Positions 8,631 through 17,667 of a DNA stretch of 54,610 nucleotides are shown in pieces (position 1 is the first letter of the stretch; each line of letters begins with the position of its first letter). A program made the position numbers and the translations under genes. The stretch lies in the NCBI GenBank assembly GCA_017460915.1, contig JAFUAA010000057.1, positions 1 to 54,610 on the forward strand, given 5' to 3'. The DNA comes from Bacteroidales bacterium (GTDB lineage: Bacteria; Bacteroidota; Bacteroidia; Bacteroidales; F082). The notes beneath the pieces were generated by a model. The model was not told where the DNA came from, searched no databases, and saw only the letters and a program-made list of their open reading frames with translations.

Positions 8631-10223
8631 ATGTCTGAAGAAAATCTTGAAAACGAGATTGTGGAAGAAAAGACGGTGGAGCGCGACTTGGTCATCAATT
8701 CGCACGCTTCGGAGGTTGACATTGCACTATTGGAAGACAATATCCTTGTCGAACTTCACAGAGAGAAGACCAACAACCAGTTTGCGGTGGGAGATGTGTA
8801 TTTGGGTCGGGTGAAGAAGATCTTGCCCGGCCTCAATGCGGCTTTCGTCGATGTGGGCTATCCCAAAGAGGCATTCCTTCACTATCTCGACTTGGGCCTG
8901 CAAGCACATACACTCATGAAATACAAGAAGATGGTGGTGGCAGGCGAAGACGTCGCGATGGACAAGTTCAAGCTTGAGCCTGACCTTCCCAAAAACGGGA
9001 AAATCGCTGACATGCTCAACGTGGGCGACCTGGTTCCCGTTCAAATCGCAAAAGAGCCTATCCACACCAAAGGACCGAGAATCACGGCAGAAATCTCATT
9101 TGCAGGTCGTTACCTTGTTCTTGTGCCCTTCTCAAACCGCATTTCGGTGTCGCAGAAAATCCGCAGCAGCGAAGAACGCAACCGCCTGCGCCGTCTCATC
9201 CAAAGCATTCGCCCCAACAACTATGGCGTCATTATCCGTACCATCGCTGAAAGCAAGAAGGTGGCCGAACTCGATGCCGACCTCAAGTCGCTGATTTCCA
9301 AATGGGAGCAATGCACCATTGAGATGAAGAAGATGACCAACTTCGGCAAAATGGTCAGTGAGATGGACCAGACCAGCGTCATGCTGCGCGATTTGCTGAA
9401 CGAGTCGTTCAACAACATTCGCGTGAACGACGAGAAACTCTATGAAGAAATCAGGAATTACATCCAGACCATTGCACCGCAAAAGGCTGAAATCGTGCAA
9501 CTTTACGTAGGCAAAGAACCCATCTTTGACTATTACAACGTCGCCAAGCAAATCAAAGGCTTTTTTGGTCGCGTGGTCACCATCAAAAACGGTGTCTACC
9601 TCATCATTGAACACACCGAGGCCATGCATGTCATCGATGTCAACAGTGGCCACAAACTGAACAAGGACAACTCACCCGAGGAGAACGCCTTCCAGGTCAA
9701 CCTCGAAGCCGCCAAGGAAATCGCGCGCCAGCTGCGTCTGCGCGACATGGGCGGCATCATCATCGTCGACTTCATCGACTTGCACGAATCCAAGCACCGC
9801 AAGCAACTCTACGAAGCTCTTGTGGAGGCCATGAGGCCCGACAGGGCGAAACATAAAGTGCTGCCCGCCACGCAGTTCGGCCTTATCCAAATCACGCGTC
9901 AACGCGTGCGCCCCGAGACGGAAGTGCAGGTGCAGGAAAAATGTCCTGTCTGCGCCGGCGAAGGCAAAATCAGGCCCGCTATCTTGTTCGTCGACGAAAT
10001 CGAAAACCACCTCAAGTACCTTCTCGTCGACCAAAACGAGACTCATCTCACTTTGCAGGTGCATCCGTTCATTTATTCCTACCTTTGCATCAACGGATGG
10101 TTTTCGATTCGCCGCAAGTGGATCAAGAAATACGGCAAGTCGTTCAAAGTGGAGTCGATGCCCGAGTTCCACATGCTGCAGTACAGCTTCCTCAACGCCA
10201 ATGGCGACGAAATCAAACTATAG
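8631..10223 (+). CDS. rng: Ribonuclease E/G family endoribonuclease (RNase G)
   Basis: Length is 530 aa. An S1 RNA-binding domain (VYLGRVKKILPGLNAAFVDVG) is followed by the RNase E/G catalytic core. The metal-binding aspartates lie in VIDVNSG (about residue 335) and IIIVDFIDL (about 378), and the zinc-link CPVCAGEGKI sits near residue 440. It lacks the long C-terminal scaffold of RNase E and so is RNase G-like. It acts in mRNA decay and rRNA processing. A rho-independent terminator follows the stop. Confidence 0.95.
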   Translation: MSEENLENEIVEEKTVERDLVINSHASEVDIALLEDNILVELHREKTNNQFAVGDVYLGRVKKILPGLNAAFVDVGYPKEAFLHYLDLGLQAHTLMKYKKMVVAGEDVAMDKFKLEPDLPKNGKIADMLNVGDLVPVQIAKEPIHTKGPRITAEISFAGRYLVLVPFSNRISVSQKIRSSEERNRLRRLIQSIRPNNYGVIIRTIAESKKVAELDADLKSLISKWEQCTIEMKKMTNFGKMVSEMDQTSVMLRDLLNESFNNIRVNDEKLYEEIRNYIQTIAPQKAEIVQLYVGKEPIFDYYNVAKQIKGFFGRVVTIKNGVYLIIEHTEAMHVIDVNSGHKLNKDNSPEENAFQVNLEAAKEIARQLRLRDMGGIIIVDFIDLHESKHRKQLYEALVEAMRPDRAKHKVLPATQFGLIQITRQRVRPETEVQVQEKCPVCAGEGKIRPAILFVDEIENHLKYLLVDQNETHLTLQVHPFIYSYLCINGWFSIRRKWIKKYGKSFKVESMPEFHMLQYSFLNANGDEIKL

Positions 10224-10245
10224 GAAGCTCTGCCACGAAAAACTC

Positions 10246-10281
10246 AAAAAGCCCGCCTCACGCCATGGGGGTGGGCTTTTT
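10246..10281 (+). terminator. Rho-independent terminator after rng
   Basis: AAAAAGCCC pairs with GGGCTTTTT across an 18-base loop that itself contains short pairing, followed by CTG. It lies 23 bases after the rng stop. Confidence 0.8.
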
Positions 10282-10347
10282 CTGTAATTTAGGACAGCAA
10301 AGAGATGGAATTTTGACGGATTTCATAAAAATCACCGCTTTTTTCTT

Positions 10348-10355
10348 TAATTTTG
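10348..10355 (+). promoter_or_regulatory. -7 box (TAATTTTG) of the amidase gene
   Basis: TAATTTTG matches TAnnTTTG and lies 28 bases before the amidase ATG, after the rng terminator. Confidence 0.55.
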
Positions 10356-10383
10356 CATTGTGAAATTATAATACCATTGTCCC

Positions 10384-12132
10384 ATGAAACGAACTGCTCT
10401 ACTGCTACTTTTCCTACTGTCATTCCCTTTTTGGGCAGCTGCGCAAACCACAGAACCCCCAATGCGTTCGAATGTGTTCGATAAAGCCTATCAGGCTTGC
10501 CCCAGCATTCCCCAGGGCTTGTTGGAAGCCATTTCCTTCACCAATACGCGTTGCCGTCATCTTACCGATGCCGACTATTTCCACGACAGTCCCGAGGCCA
10601 TGCCACGTGCCTACGGTATGATGGGTTTGGTGAAAGACGGCAAGAACTATTTTCGTGAGAATCTGCATCTTGTGTCGCTGCTTTCGGACATTCCTGAAGC
10701 GGAAATCTTGGAAAGTCCCGAAGCGAACGTGATGGCTTATGCTTTGGCTTTCGACAGCCAGGCCAGGGAAGGCCATACTTCTGGAATCAAAGATTGTCTT
10801 TCTGTTATCCAACAACTTTCCGAGTTGCCAATAGGTGAGGAGAAGGACGTTTTCCCGATGCAAAGCATGCTTTATTCGGTGTGTGTGTTCCTCAATGACA
10901 GCGTTCGTGCTGCGGAATTTGGCTTTTCGAAATACCACATCGACCTGAAAGCCACCTTTTGCGAATGCTACGACAAACTTGCGGCACCGAGCCTCAAGAT
11001 GTCGCGTTTGGGAGACTATCCTGGAGCCATTTGGGATCCCGCCCCCGAATGCAATTGGGAGGAGCGTACCAAAGAAGTGAGCGCGGTGGTCATTCACGAC
11101 ACCGAAGGCTCCTATGCGGGTAGCATCAGTTGGTTCAAGAACTGCGACGCACAAGTTTCGGCGCATTATGTCATCCGATCCATCGATGGACAAATCACAC
11201 AAATGGTGCGGGAGAAGGATAAGGCTTGGCATGCCCGCACCGCCAATGGCTACACCATAGGCATAGAGCACGAAGGCTATGTCAACAATCCGAGTTATTA
11301 CACTGAGGCAATGTATCAATCCTCGGCCGATTTGGTGCGCGACATCTGCTCGCGCTATGCGGTCATCGACGGACATCGCACGTTTTATCGCGACACCTTG
11401 GACAACGGCACATGCCTCAACAACGGCCTCCACGACCTTGGCGGCGAAAATGCCTGCACTAAAATCCGTGGGCATCAGCATTATCCCGACCAGTCGCACA
11501 CCGACCCTGGCCCATATTGGGATTGGGACTATTACTACAAGCTCATCAACGAAGGGATGCCAGTCGACGCATTGGAAGGCGATTCGGGGCGTCTCGACTA
11601 CCAAAACTATGGCGATGATGAGCGCAGGATTTGGGTGATTCGTGGCCCAGAAGAATCCACCATCCAACTGGATTTCAGCAGTTTCAGTTTGGAAGACGAC
11701 TACGATTTCCTGTGGATTTATGATGGCGACAACGTGTATGCCCCGAAAATTGGGCGGTGGAACACACAAAGCCCAGGCGTGGTGAAAGCTTCGGGCAATA
11801 CGATGTGCATCGAGTTCCGCTCCGATTGCCTCACTACCGATGCGGGTTGGGAAGCTTTGTGGAAAGCCTTGACTCCAAGTGTGCCTATTCCGGAAGTCAC
11901 GATTGAGTCAGGAGTGTTCCCCAATCCTTTCAGTGACTGGTTCATCGTCAAGTCGGATCGAGAAGGCTTTACCGACATGACGGTTTTCGATGTGTATGGA
12001 AACGTGATGTTTTCGGAACGTTTCGTCAATGAGATTGAAATCGACGCAAGCAATTGGGCTTCGGGCGTTTATGTGGTCAACTATGGACAGCCAGTCAAAC
12101 TCGGCAAGGTGGTCAAATTGGTGAAGCTGTAA
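10384..12132 (+). CDS. Secreted N-acetylmuramoyl-L-alanine amidase with CUB-like domain and T9SS tail
   Basis: The 582-residue protein has a signal peptide (to about residue 21), a helical N-terminal region and an Amidase_2/PGRP domain. The zinc-site blocks are VVIHDTEGSYAG (about residue 236), SAHYVIRSIDG, IGIEHEGY and QSHTDPGPYWDW. A CUB-like domain follows (LEDDYDFLWIYDGDN...NTMCIEFRSD). The end is a T9SS type A sorting domain (VFPNPFSDWF...GVYVVNY...KVVKLVKL). It should cut peptidoglycan stem peptides outside the cell; target and role are unknown. Confidence 0.9.
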   Translation: MKRTALLLLFLLSFPFWAAAQTTEPPMRSNVFDKAYQACPSIPQGLLEAISFTNTRCRHLTDADYFHDSPEAMPRAYGMMGLVKDGKNYFRENLHLVSLLSDIPEAEILESPEANVMAYALAFDSQAREGHTSGIKDCLSVIQQLSELPIGEEKDVFPMQSMLYSVCVFLNDSVRAAEFGFSKYHIDLKATFCECYDKLAAPSLKMSRLGDYPGAIWDPAPECNWEERTKEVSAVVIHDTEGSYAGSISWFKNCDAQVSAHYVIRSIDGQITQMVREKDKAWHARTANGYTIGIEHEGYVNNPSYYTEAMYQSSADLVRDICSRYAVIDGHRTFYRDTLDNGTCLNNGLHDLGGENACTKIRGHQHYPDQSHTDPGPYWDWDYYYKLINEGMPVDALEGDSGRLDYQNYGDDERRIWVIRGPEESTIQLDFSSFSLEDDYDFLWIYDGDNVYAPKIGRWNTQSPGVVKASGNTMCIEFRSDCLTTDAGWEALWKALTPSVPIPEVTIESGVFPNPFSDWFIVKSDREGFTDMTVFDVYGNVMFSERFVNEIEIDASNWASGVYVVNYGQPVKLGKVVKLVKL

Positions 12133-12186
12133 AGCCCCGTTTGAACAATAATCGGAGATATGTTGCGTTTTTCTTTGGAAATTTCC

Positions 12187-12194
12187 TATTTTTG
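12187..12194 (+). promoter_or_regulatory. -7 box (TATTTTTG) of the T9SS type B gene
   Basis: TATTTTTG fits TAnnTTTG and lies 18 bases before the ATG at 12213. This position also rules out the in-frame ATG at 12054, which lies inside the amidase gene. Confidence 0.55.
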
Positions 12195-12212
12195 CAACCT
12201 ATTTCAGAAAAA

Positions 12213-13424
12213 ATGAGAAATCATACCGTCATATTCAAGGCTTTGTCGCTCATGGTGCTACTGGCCGTTTCGGTTTTTGTGCAAGCGCAAGAGCCCTGCG
12301 AAATCATATGTAGCGCGGAGATGCCCATTTGTAGTGAAACAACAGTAACGCTCAGTGTTCCAAATAATTATCTGTACACCTATTCTTGGATGCCAGGCGG
12401 GCAGACCACCAACAGCATCGTGGTGAAGCTTTATGAGACGACCACGTATAGTGTCGAGATTCGTGAGGAAGCCACGGGCAATTTGATTTGCCATCCAGAG
12501 CTCAGGGTGGAGGTGAAGCCTCGTTTTGAGGTGGATTTCCGTCAACTGAAACTCACTTGCAGCAACCGTGAGGAGGAGAATGGTCGCAATGCTCAAGTTG
12601 TTGCTTGGGTTGACTCTACGGCTGCAGTGTATGCCCCCCCGTTCACCTACCAATGGGAGCTCAGTCCGTTGCATATTGCCCCCAACGACCCCACATGGGC
12701 CATTGGTTTGGAGGCCTATAAGTACTACTACATCCGTGTGACCGACAATCGTGGCTGCACCCAATTGGATAGCGTCAAACTGAAGGCCTATCCCAATCCC
12801 GTGGTGGAGATTGCAACCAACCCAGGCGACACGGTCTACCTGCAAAACCCTCATGTAACCTATTCGTTTGAGAACAAGTCGGATGACACGCTGGATATCA
12901 GCAATTTCTATTGGATTCTGAACAGCACTTATAACATTACTTCGACTGAAAACGAACCCCGATTCACCTACGTGGAAACAGGAGATTACAGCACCGAATT
13001 GAAGATTTACAACCCGCAAGGTTGCGATACCTCTTATTATAAGACGGTCAAGGTGGAACCCGTGAAGCTGAAAATCCCGAACGTGTTTACACCCAACGGC
13101 GACGGCACCAACGACTATTTCATCATCTCCCTTGACGGCGGCAACGACTTGGGTGGCGGCACCTCGGGCAATCGTGGCGAAGGCGGCGGCAACCAGCTTG
13201 AATATGAGGGATACGAGCCTTTGAACCGTTATTACGAGGCTTCTGAACTCACCATTTTCAACCGTTGGGGACGCATCGTTTATCATTCCAAGGACTATCA
13301 AAACGATTGGGATGGCGGCGACCTTCCCGACGGCACTTATTTCTACGTACTGAAATGTCATGGCCTGAAGCAGGACGCCACCTACCAAGGCTCGGTGATG
13401 ATCATTAAAACGCAAAGACAATGA
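12213..13424 (+). CDS. Secreted protein with PKD-like region and T9SS type B C-terminal domain
   Basis: The 403-residue protein starts at 12213 with a signal peptide ending VFVQAQ. The middle holds immunoglobulin/PKD-like beta domains (YSWMPGGQTTNSI; FTYVETGDYSTELKIYN). The end is the 'gliding motility-associated C-terminal' type B sorting domain: IPNVFTPNGDGTNDYF, LTIFNRWGRIVY, WDGGDLPDGTYFYVL. Such proteins are exported by T9SS, often with a PorP/SprF partner, which is not in this window. Its stop overlaps the next start (ATGA). A Gly-rich stretch interrupts the tail near residue 310. Confidence 0.88.
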   Translation: MRNHTVIFKALSLMVLLAVSVFVQAQEPCEIICSAEMPICSETTVTLSVPNNYLYTYSWMPGGQTTNSIVVKLYETTTYSVEIREEATGNLICHPELRVEVKPRFEVDFRQLKLTCSNREEENGRNAQVVAWVDSTAAVYAPPFTYQWELSPLHIAPNDPTWAIGLEAYKYYYIRVTDNRGCTQLDSVKLKAYPNPVVEIATNPGDTVYLQNPHVTYSFENKSDDTLDISNFYWILNSTYNITSTENEPRFTYVETGDYSTELKIYNPQGCDTSYYKTVKVEPVKLKIPNVFTPNGDGTNDYFIISLDGGNDLGGGTSGNRGEGGGNQLEYEGYEPLNRYYEASELTIFNRWGRIVYHSKDYQNDWDGGDLPDGTYFYVLKCHGLKQDATYQGSVMIIKTQRQ

Positions 13425-13885
13425 ATCGACGCAAACATGTTTTTCCCATTTTGGTTTTGGCGCTCGGGTTGCTCGTCTCATGCGGCGGCAATGGCAACGA
13501 GGGCCGTCTCTCAACGGATTTGGTGACCAACCCCAAGTCGGCCACTGAAAAGTCCGACAAACAAGCCGCCATAGAATTCGACAAGGAAGAACACGATTTT
13601 GGCACTTTGCTGCAAGGCGAAGTGGTGAGTTATTCCTTCCATTTCACCAATACGGGCAACGTGCCACTGATTATCAGCCAAGTGACCTCAACCTGCGGTT
13701 GCACTGTTGGCGACTATCCTCGTGAGCCCATCGCCCCAGGCAAAAGCGGCAGCGTTAAGGCAACCTACGACAGCGCGGGTCACCATGGCTTCCAAAGTCG
13801 CACGCTGACCGTGATGTCGAACACCATTCCGGCCAAAAACACCCTAGTCATCAAAGGCAAGGTTCAAACCCCAGACCAATATTAA
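13421..13885 (+). CDS. DUF1573 lipoprotein
   Basis: The 154 residues open with a lipoprotein signal (LGLLVSCGG). DUF1573 follows: HDFGTLLQGEVVSYSFHFTN, then TSTCGCTVGDYP and PIAPGKSGSVKATYDS. The TSTCGCT core is the family hallmark; the function is unknown. It overlaps the upstream T9SS gene by 4 bases, so the two are translationally coupled. Confidence 0.88.
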   Translation: MNRRKHVFPILVLALGLLVSCGGNGNEGRLSTDLVTNPKSATEKSDKQAAIEFDKEEHDFGTLLQGEVVSYSFHFTNTGNVPLIISQVTSTCGCTVGDYPREPIAPGKSGSVKATYDSAGHHGFQSRTLTVMSNTIPAKNTLVIKGKVQTPDQY

Positions 13886-13895
13886 TCTGAGGTCT

Positions 13896-13925
13896 CTGCT
13901 CCCTGAGCCTGTCGAAGGTCCGCTC
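13896..13925. repeat. GAGCCTGTCGAAGG repeat, single arm
   Basis: The gap before yajC contains CCCTGAGCCTGTCGAAGG, one arm of the element that occurs as an inverted pair at 50719-50788. Confidence 0.55.
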
Positions 13926-13964
13926 CAATTTCAATTTTGAGTATTAAATCTTAAATCACAGAAT

Positions 13965-14285
13965 ATGAACAACTTATTTATTCTTTTGCAAGACCAAGTT
14001 CAACCGCAAGGTGGTTCCATGTGGTCAAGTCTCATTTTCATTCTTTTGCTTATAGTCGTTTTTTGGCTGTTCTTTATACGTCCACAGTCGAAGAAGGCCA
14101 AGGAGGAACAGAAGTTCCGCGAAGGTCTGCAAAAAGGCGACAAGGTGGTCACCATCGGTGGCTTCCACGGCAAGGTGACGGAGGTGAAGGATACCACTGT
14201 CATGATTTCACTGGCACCTAACATGGAGGTGGAAGTGGAAAAGACGGCCCTTGTCCAGACTGGCACCAAAGTCGGCCAGGCCTAA
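13965..14285 (+). CDS. yajC: Sec translocon accessory protein YajC
   Basis: The 106-residue protein has one membrane segment (about 20-40) and the YajC signature FFIRPQSKKAKEEQKF...GDKVVTIGGFHGKV. It associates with SecDF in the inner membrane. It overlaps the next gene by one base (TAATG), starting a yajC, ybbR-like, coaE operon. Confidence 0.95.
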   Translation: MNNLFILLQDQVQPQGGSMWSSLIFILLLIVVFWLFFIRPQSKKAKEEQKFREGLQKGDKVVTIGGFHGKVTEVKDTTVMISLAPNMEVEVEKTALVQTGTKVGQA

Positions 14286-15259
14286 TGGATATGACAGGAA
14301 AGTTCGATAGCATCAAAAGCAAGGTGGAGCGCAAGAACAAGCGCTCCATCGGGACTTTTCTTGTCTTTTTGTTGCTGTCGGCAACACTGTGGCTTTTGAC
14401 CAAGCTTTCCGAGAACTATACCACCCAAACGACTTTTGGCGTCCAATTGTCAGAGGTCCCTGCCGACAAATGGATTTCGTCGCCTGAACAGTCAGCCAAG
14501 ATGTCGTTGAACATCGATGGTTTCCATACCTTGCGTTACAAGATGATTCGTGAACAGAACCGTTTTGTGACTGTCGCCTTGGATCAAGTGCCATACCGGC
14601 AGGAGAATGGCAGTACGTATTCGTTCAGTAGCCAATATGTGGCCGAGCAAATCGCTGACCGATTGGACATCAACGTGTCGGACATCACGATGAACGAAGC
14701 CAAAGTATACTTCAATATGGAATCCTTACAGTCGAAGGTAGTGCCGATTGAGCTTCGGTCCAACATCAGGGCGCAGCGGCAATATGAAGTTTACGGCATC
14801 CCGACCCTTGACCCCGCTTCAGTGACGATTTTCGGGCCAAGGGAAATCATCGATACGATAAAAACAGTGAAAACGGAAAAGCTGTCGAAGATTAGTGTAA
14901 ACCAGTGTTTTACGGAATCTGTTTCTCTTGATTTGCTGAATGGACAGATTCAATCCAACGTTAAGGAAGTGAAAGTCGAGGTGCAAGTGGAGAAATTCAC
15001 CGAAATGGATGTTGCGGTGCCAATTCAGGTGACGGATAGCGTCAAAGTGCGTTTCTTCCCTGAGACGATGACAGTGAAATGCATGGTGGCCATCAAGGAT
15101 TATGCTTCTGTCAGACCTGAAGATTTCGGCGTGGCGGTCGATACGAGTCAGTTGAGGAATTTGCAGCCTTTGTTGGATATTCGCCTTGAGTCGTGGCCCA
15201 ACTATGTCCAGATTTTGAACACCGCCCCCGACAAGGTGGAATACCTTATTGTCCAATGA
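14285..15259 (+). CDS. YbbR-like domain protein
   Basis: The 324-residue protein has a short basic N-terminus, one membrane helix (about 20-38) and an extracytoplasmic beta-rich region with YbbR-type repeats (VSVSDIT-like and IFGPREIIDTIK segments). In Firmicutes, YbbR/CdaR regulates the diadenylate cyclase CdaA, but no cyclase is adjacent here. It is coupled to both neighbours, by 1 base upstream and 4 bases downstream. Confidence 0.8.
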   Translation: MDMTGKFDSIKSKVERKNKRSIGTFLVFLLLSATLWLLTKLSENYTTQTTFGVQLSEVPADKWISSPEQSAKMSLNIDGFHTLRYKMIREQNRFVTVALDQVPYRQENGSTYSFSSQYVAEQIADRLDINVSDITMNEAKVYFNMESLQSKVVPIELRSNIRAQRQYEVYGIPTLDPASVTIFGPREIIDTIKTVKTEKLSKISVNQCFTESVSLDLLNGQIQSNVKEVKVEVQVEKFTEMDVAVPIQVTDSVKVRFFPETMTVKCMVAIKDYASVRPEDFGVAVDTSQLRNLQPLLDIRLESWPNYVQILNTAPDKVEYLIVQ

Positions 15260-15855
15260 AAAAGATTGCGATTACTGGGAATATTGGTAGCGGTAAGTCG
15301 TGGATTTGCTCACTTTTCGAGCATTGTTTGGGCATCCCTGTGTACAATAGCGATGAGATGGCGAAGAAGATGTATTTCTTGCCAGAGGTTAGGCAGCGAC
15401 TGGAAAAGCGTTTCGGCACCGATTTCTATATTTCCGACACGCTTCTGAACCGGAAACACATCGCCGAGGTCATTTTCAACGACGAGACCGCGCAGCATGA
15501 TTTGGAGGCCATCCTATATCCCGCCTTATTCGACGATTTCGAGCGTTGGGCTGATGGCCAGGATTCTGATTACGTGCTATTTGAGTCGGCTTTGGTTTTC
15601 GAGAAGCGTTTGGAAGACCGTTTCGATGCCATCGTGCTGGTGACGGCCACTGAGGAAACACGCCTGCGTCGTGCCATGTTGCGCGACCGCTGCGATGCCG
15701 AGGTCATCAGGCAACGTATGGCCAAACAATGGCCCGAATCCGAAAAAATGTCTCGTGCCGATTACGTCATAGAACATGAGAATGACGACGAAGATGAAGC
15801 GCTTTTGGAGCAAATCGTGTACCTCAACGGTGTGCTGACCAGGTCGAATCTTTGA
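15256..15855 (+). CDS. coaE: Dephospho-CoA kinase
   Basis: The 199-residue enzyme starts at 15256, overlapping the previous stop by 4 bases. The P-loop is GNIGSGKS (residues 8-15), followed by VYNSDEMAKKM, a LID region with RLRRAMLRDRCD, and the C-terminal DYVIEHEND motif. It catalyses the last step of CoA synthesis, phosphorylating the 3'-OH of dephospho-CoA. Confidence 0.95.
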   Translation: MKKIAITGNIGSGKSWICSLFEHCLGIPVYNSDEMAKKMYFLPEVRQRLEKRFGTDFYISDTLLNRKHIAEVIFNDETAQHDLEAILYPALFDDFERWADGQDSDYVLFESALVFEKRLEDRFDAIVLVTATEETRLRRAMLRDRCDAEVIRQRMAKQWPESEKMSRADYVIEHENDDEDEALLEQIVYLNGVLTRSNL

Positions 15856-15871
15856 TTTCTGAACAATTTTC

Positions 15872-15901
15872 TTGTTTGTGTCTTTTTTTTCCGTATCTTT
15901 G
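15872..15901 (+). promoter_or_regulatory. Promoter of the iorAB genes (TTG-N19-TATCTTTG)
   Basis: TTG at 15872-15874 is followed, 19 bases later, by TATCTTTG at 15894-15901, the Bacteroidetes -33/-7 spacing. A C-rich/G-rich hairpin (around 15913-15935) lies between the promoter and the iorA start. Confidence 0.6.
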
Positions 15902-15968
15902 CCACATCACCCTGCCCCCCCCATTTGAAAGGGGGAATCAATATTTGGTACAAGATATTAAGAAAGAT

Positions 15969-17549
15969 ATGGAGAAATTATTGCTTTTAGGCGATGAGGC
16001 CATTGCACAGGGCTTCATCGACGCTGGCGGCTCGGCTATCAATAGCTACCCGGGCACGCCTTCAACCCAAATCACGGAGTATGTCATCAACTCGAAGCAA
16101 GCCAAGGAGCAAGGCGTGATTGCCAACTGGTGCGCTAACGAGAAGACGGCCCTTGAGGCCTCCATCGGAGTGGCCTATGCCGGCAAGCGTGCCATGACTT
16201 GCATGAAGCACGTGGGTCTCAACGTGTGTGGCGACCCGTTTATGAACGCAGCCATCATCGGTACGAAGGGCGTCCTCGTTGTGGTGGCCGACGACCCGAG
16301 CATGTTTTCGTCGCAAGACGAGCAGGACAGCCGCTTCTACGGTCACTGGGCCATGATTCCCATGCTGGAACCTTCCAACCAACAGGAAGCCTACGACATG
16401 GTGCATTACGGCTACGAATTGAGTGAACAATTGGGCACGCCGGTGCTCTACCGCATCCCGACCCGTTTGGCCCACAGCCGTGCTGGCGTGGTACGCAAAC
16501 CCGTCCGCCCGCAAAACGAGCTCACCGAGCCTGCCGATGCCAAGTCGTTCGTGCTGCTGCCAGCCAACGCCAAACGTCTCTATCGTAACCTCATCGACAA
16601 GCAGCCCGCTTTCACCGAGGCTTCGGAGACTTCAGGCTACAACAAGTATTTCGAAGGCACGAACAAGAAACTGGGCATCATCACCACGGGTATCGCCTAC
16701 AACTACCTGATGGAGAACTTCCCCGATGGCAACTGCCCGTATCCTGTTGTGAAAATCACGCAGTATCCTTTGCCTTACGACATGATCAACAAGTTGTACG
16801 ACGAGTGCGACGAAATCCTCGTCCTCGAAGATGGTCAGCCGTTTGTTGAGGAGCAAATCAAAGGCTTCCTTGGCAAGGGTAAGAATGTGATGGGTCGTCT
16901 CGACGAGACCATCCGCCGCGATGGCGAACTTAACGCCGAAAAGGTGGCCAAGGCACTTGGTATGGATGTGCCTACGATGTTCAAGGTGCCGGAGGTGGTC
17001 ACCAACCGTCCGCCCGCGCTGTGCCAGGGTTGTCCCCACACCGATAGCTACACCGCTTTAAACGCCGTCATGGCTAACCACAAAGGTGGCAAGGTGTTTG
17101 GCGACATCGGTTGCTACACTTTGGGCTTCAATATGGGTGCCATCCAGACCACCGTTTGCATGGGTGCTTCCATCACCATGGCCAAGGGCGCCAGCGAGGT
17201 GGGCATCTTCCCGAGCGTGGCCGTCATCGGTGACGGTACTTTCGGTCACAGCGGCATGACGGGCCTCATGGACTGCGTCAACGAGAAGGCCAACGTCGTG
17301 GTCATGATTCTCGACAATGACATCACTGCCATGACGGGTGGTCAGCCCTCGTCGGCCCACAACAAGATCCGTCGCATCTGCGAAGGTCTTGGCGTGGAAC
17401 CCGAGCACATCCGTGACATCATCCCGCTGCCGAAGAACCACGAGGAGAATGTCAAGATCATGGAGGAAGAGGTGAACTACAACGGTGTTTCGGTCATCAT
17501 CCCGCATCGCACCTGCATCGTCGAATTGAAGAAACACATGAAGAAGTAA
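15969..17549 (+). CDS. iorA: Indolepyruvate:ferredoxin oxidoreductase alpha subunit, short form
   Basis: The 526-residue start at 15969 begins MEKLLLLGDEAIAQGFIDAG with the family block SYPGTPSTQITEY. The TPP-binding part reads IGDGTFGHSGMTGL...LDNDITAMTGGQ. The protein stops at RTCIVELKKHMKK, without the C-terminal 2[4Fe-4S] ferredoxin domain of the classic archaeal IorA (about 600 aa). With iorB it should oxidatively decarboxylate aryl pyruvates to aryl-acyl-CoA, or run in reverse. An in-frame ATG at 15852 precedes the promoter and is rejected. Confidence 0.92.
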   Translation: MEKLLLLGDEAIAQGFIDAGGSAINSYPGTPSTQITEYVINSKQAKEQGVIANWCANEKTALEASIGVAYAGKRAMTCMKHVGLNVCGDPFMNAAIIGTKGVLVVVADDPSMFSSQDEQDSRFYGHWAMIPMLEPSNQQEAYDMVHYGYELSEQLGTPVLYRIPTRLAHSRAGVVRKPVRPQNELTEPADAKSFVLLPANAKRLYRNLIDKQPAFTEASETSGYNKYFEGTNKKLGIITTGIAYNYLMENFPDGNCPYPVVKITQYPLPYDMINKLYDECDEILVLEDGQPFVEEQIKGFLGKGKNVMGRLDETIRRDGELNAEKVAKALGMDVPTMFKVPEVVTNRPPALCQGCPHTDSYTALNAVMANHKGGKVFGDIGCYTLGFNMGAIQTTVCMGASITMAKGASEVGIFPSVAVIGDGTFGHSGMTGLMDCVNEKANVVVMILDNDITAMTGGQPSSAHNKIRRICEGLGVEPEHIRDIIPLPKNHEENVKIMEEEVNYNGVSVIIPHRTCIVELKKHMKK

Positions 17550-17552
17550 CTA

Positions 17553-17625
17553 TGGCCTATAGCCAATGGTCTATGGCTACCTCAACGTAAAGGTAAGCCA
17601 TAGGCCATGAACCATAGTTGATGAA
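17553..17625. repeat. Imperfect inverted repeat of GGCCTATAGCC/GGTCTATGGCT motifs
   Basis: The iorA-iorB gap begins with ATGGCCTATAGCC and GGTCTATGGCT. These are mirrored by AGCCATAGGCCAT and GAACCATAG. The arms form a long imperfect hairpin inside what is probably one operon. Confidence 0.65.
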
Positions 17626-17667
17626 GCAACTATAGAATATTGAAGTTTAATTTTAAATCTTAGGAAA

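Noticed and set aside
10420-11769. 449-codon minus-strand frame opposite the amidase
   Set aside because: Shadow of the amidase gene; no start context, promoter or family features.
12258-13514. 418-codon minus-strand frame opposite the T9SS type B gene
   Set aside because: Shadow frame; the plus strand has a clear signal peptide and sorting domain.
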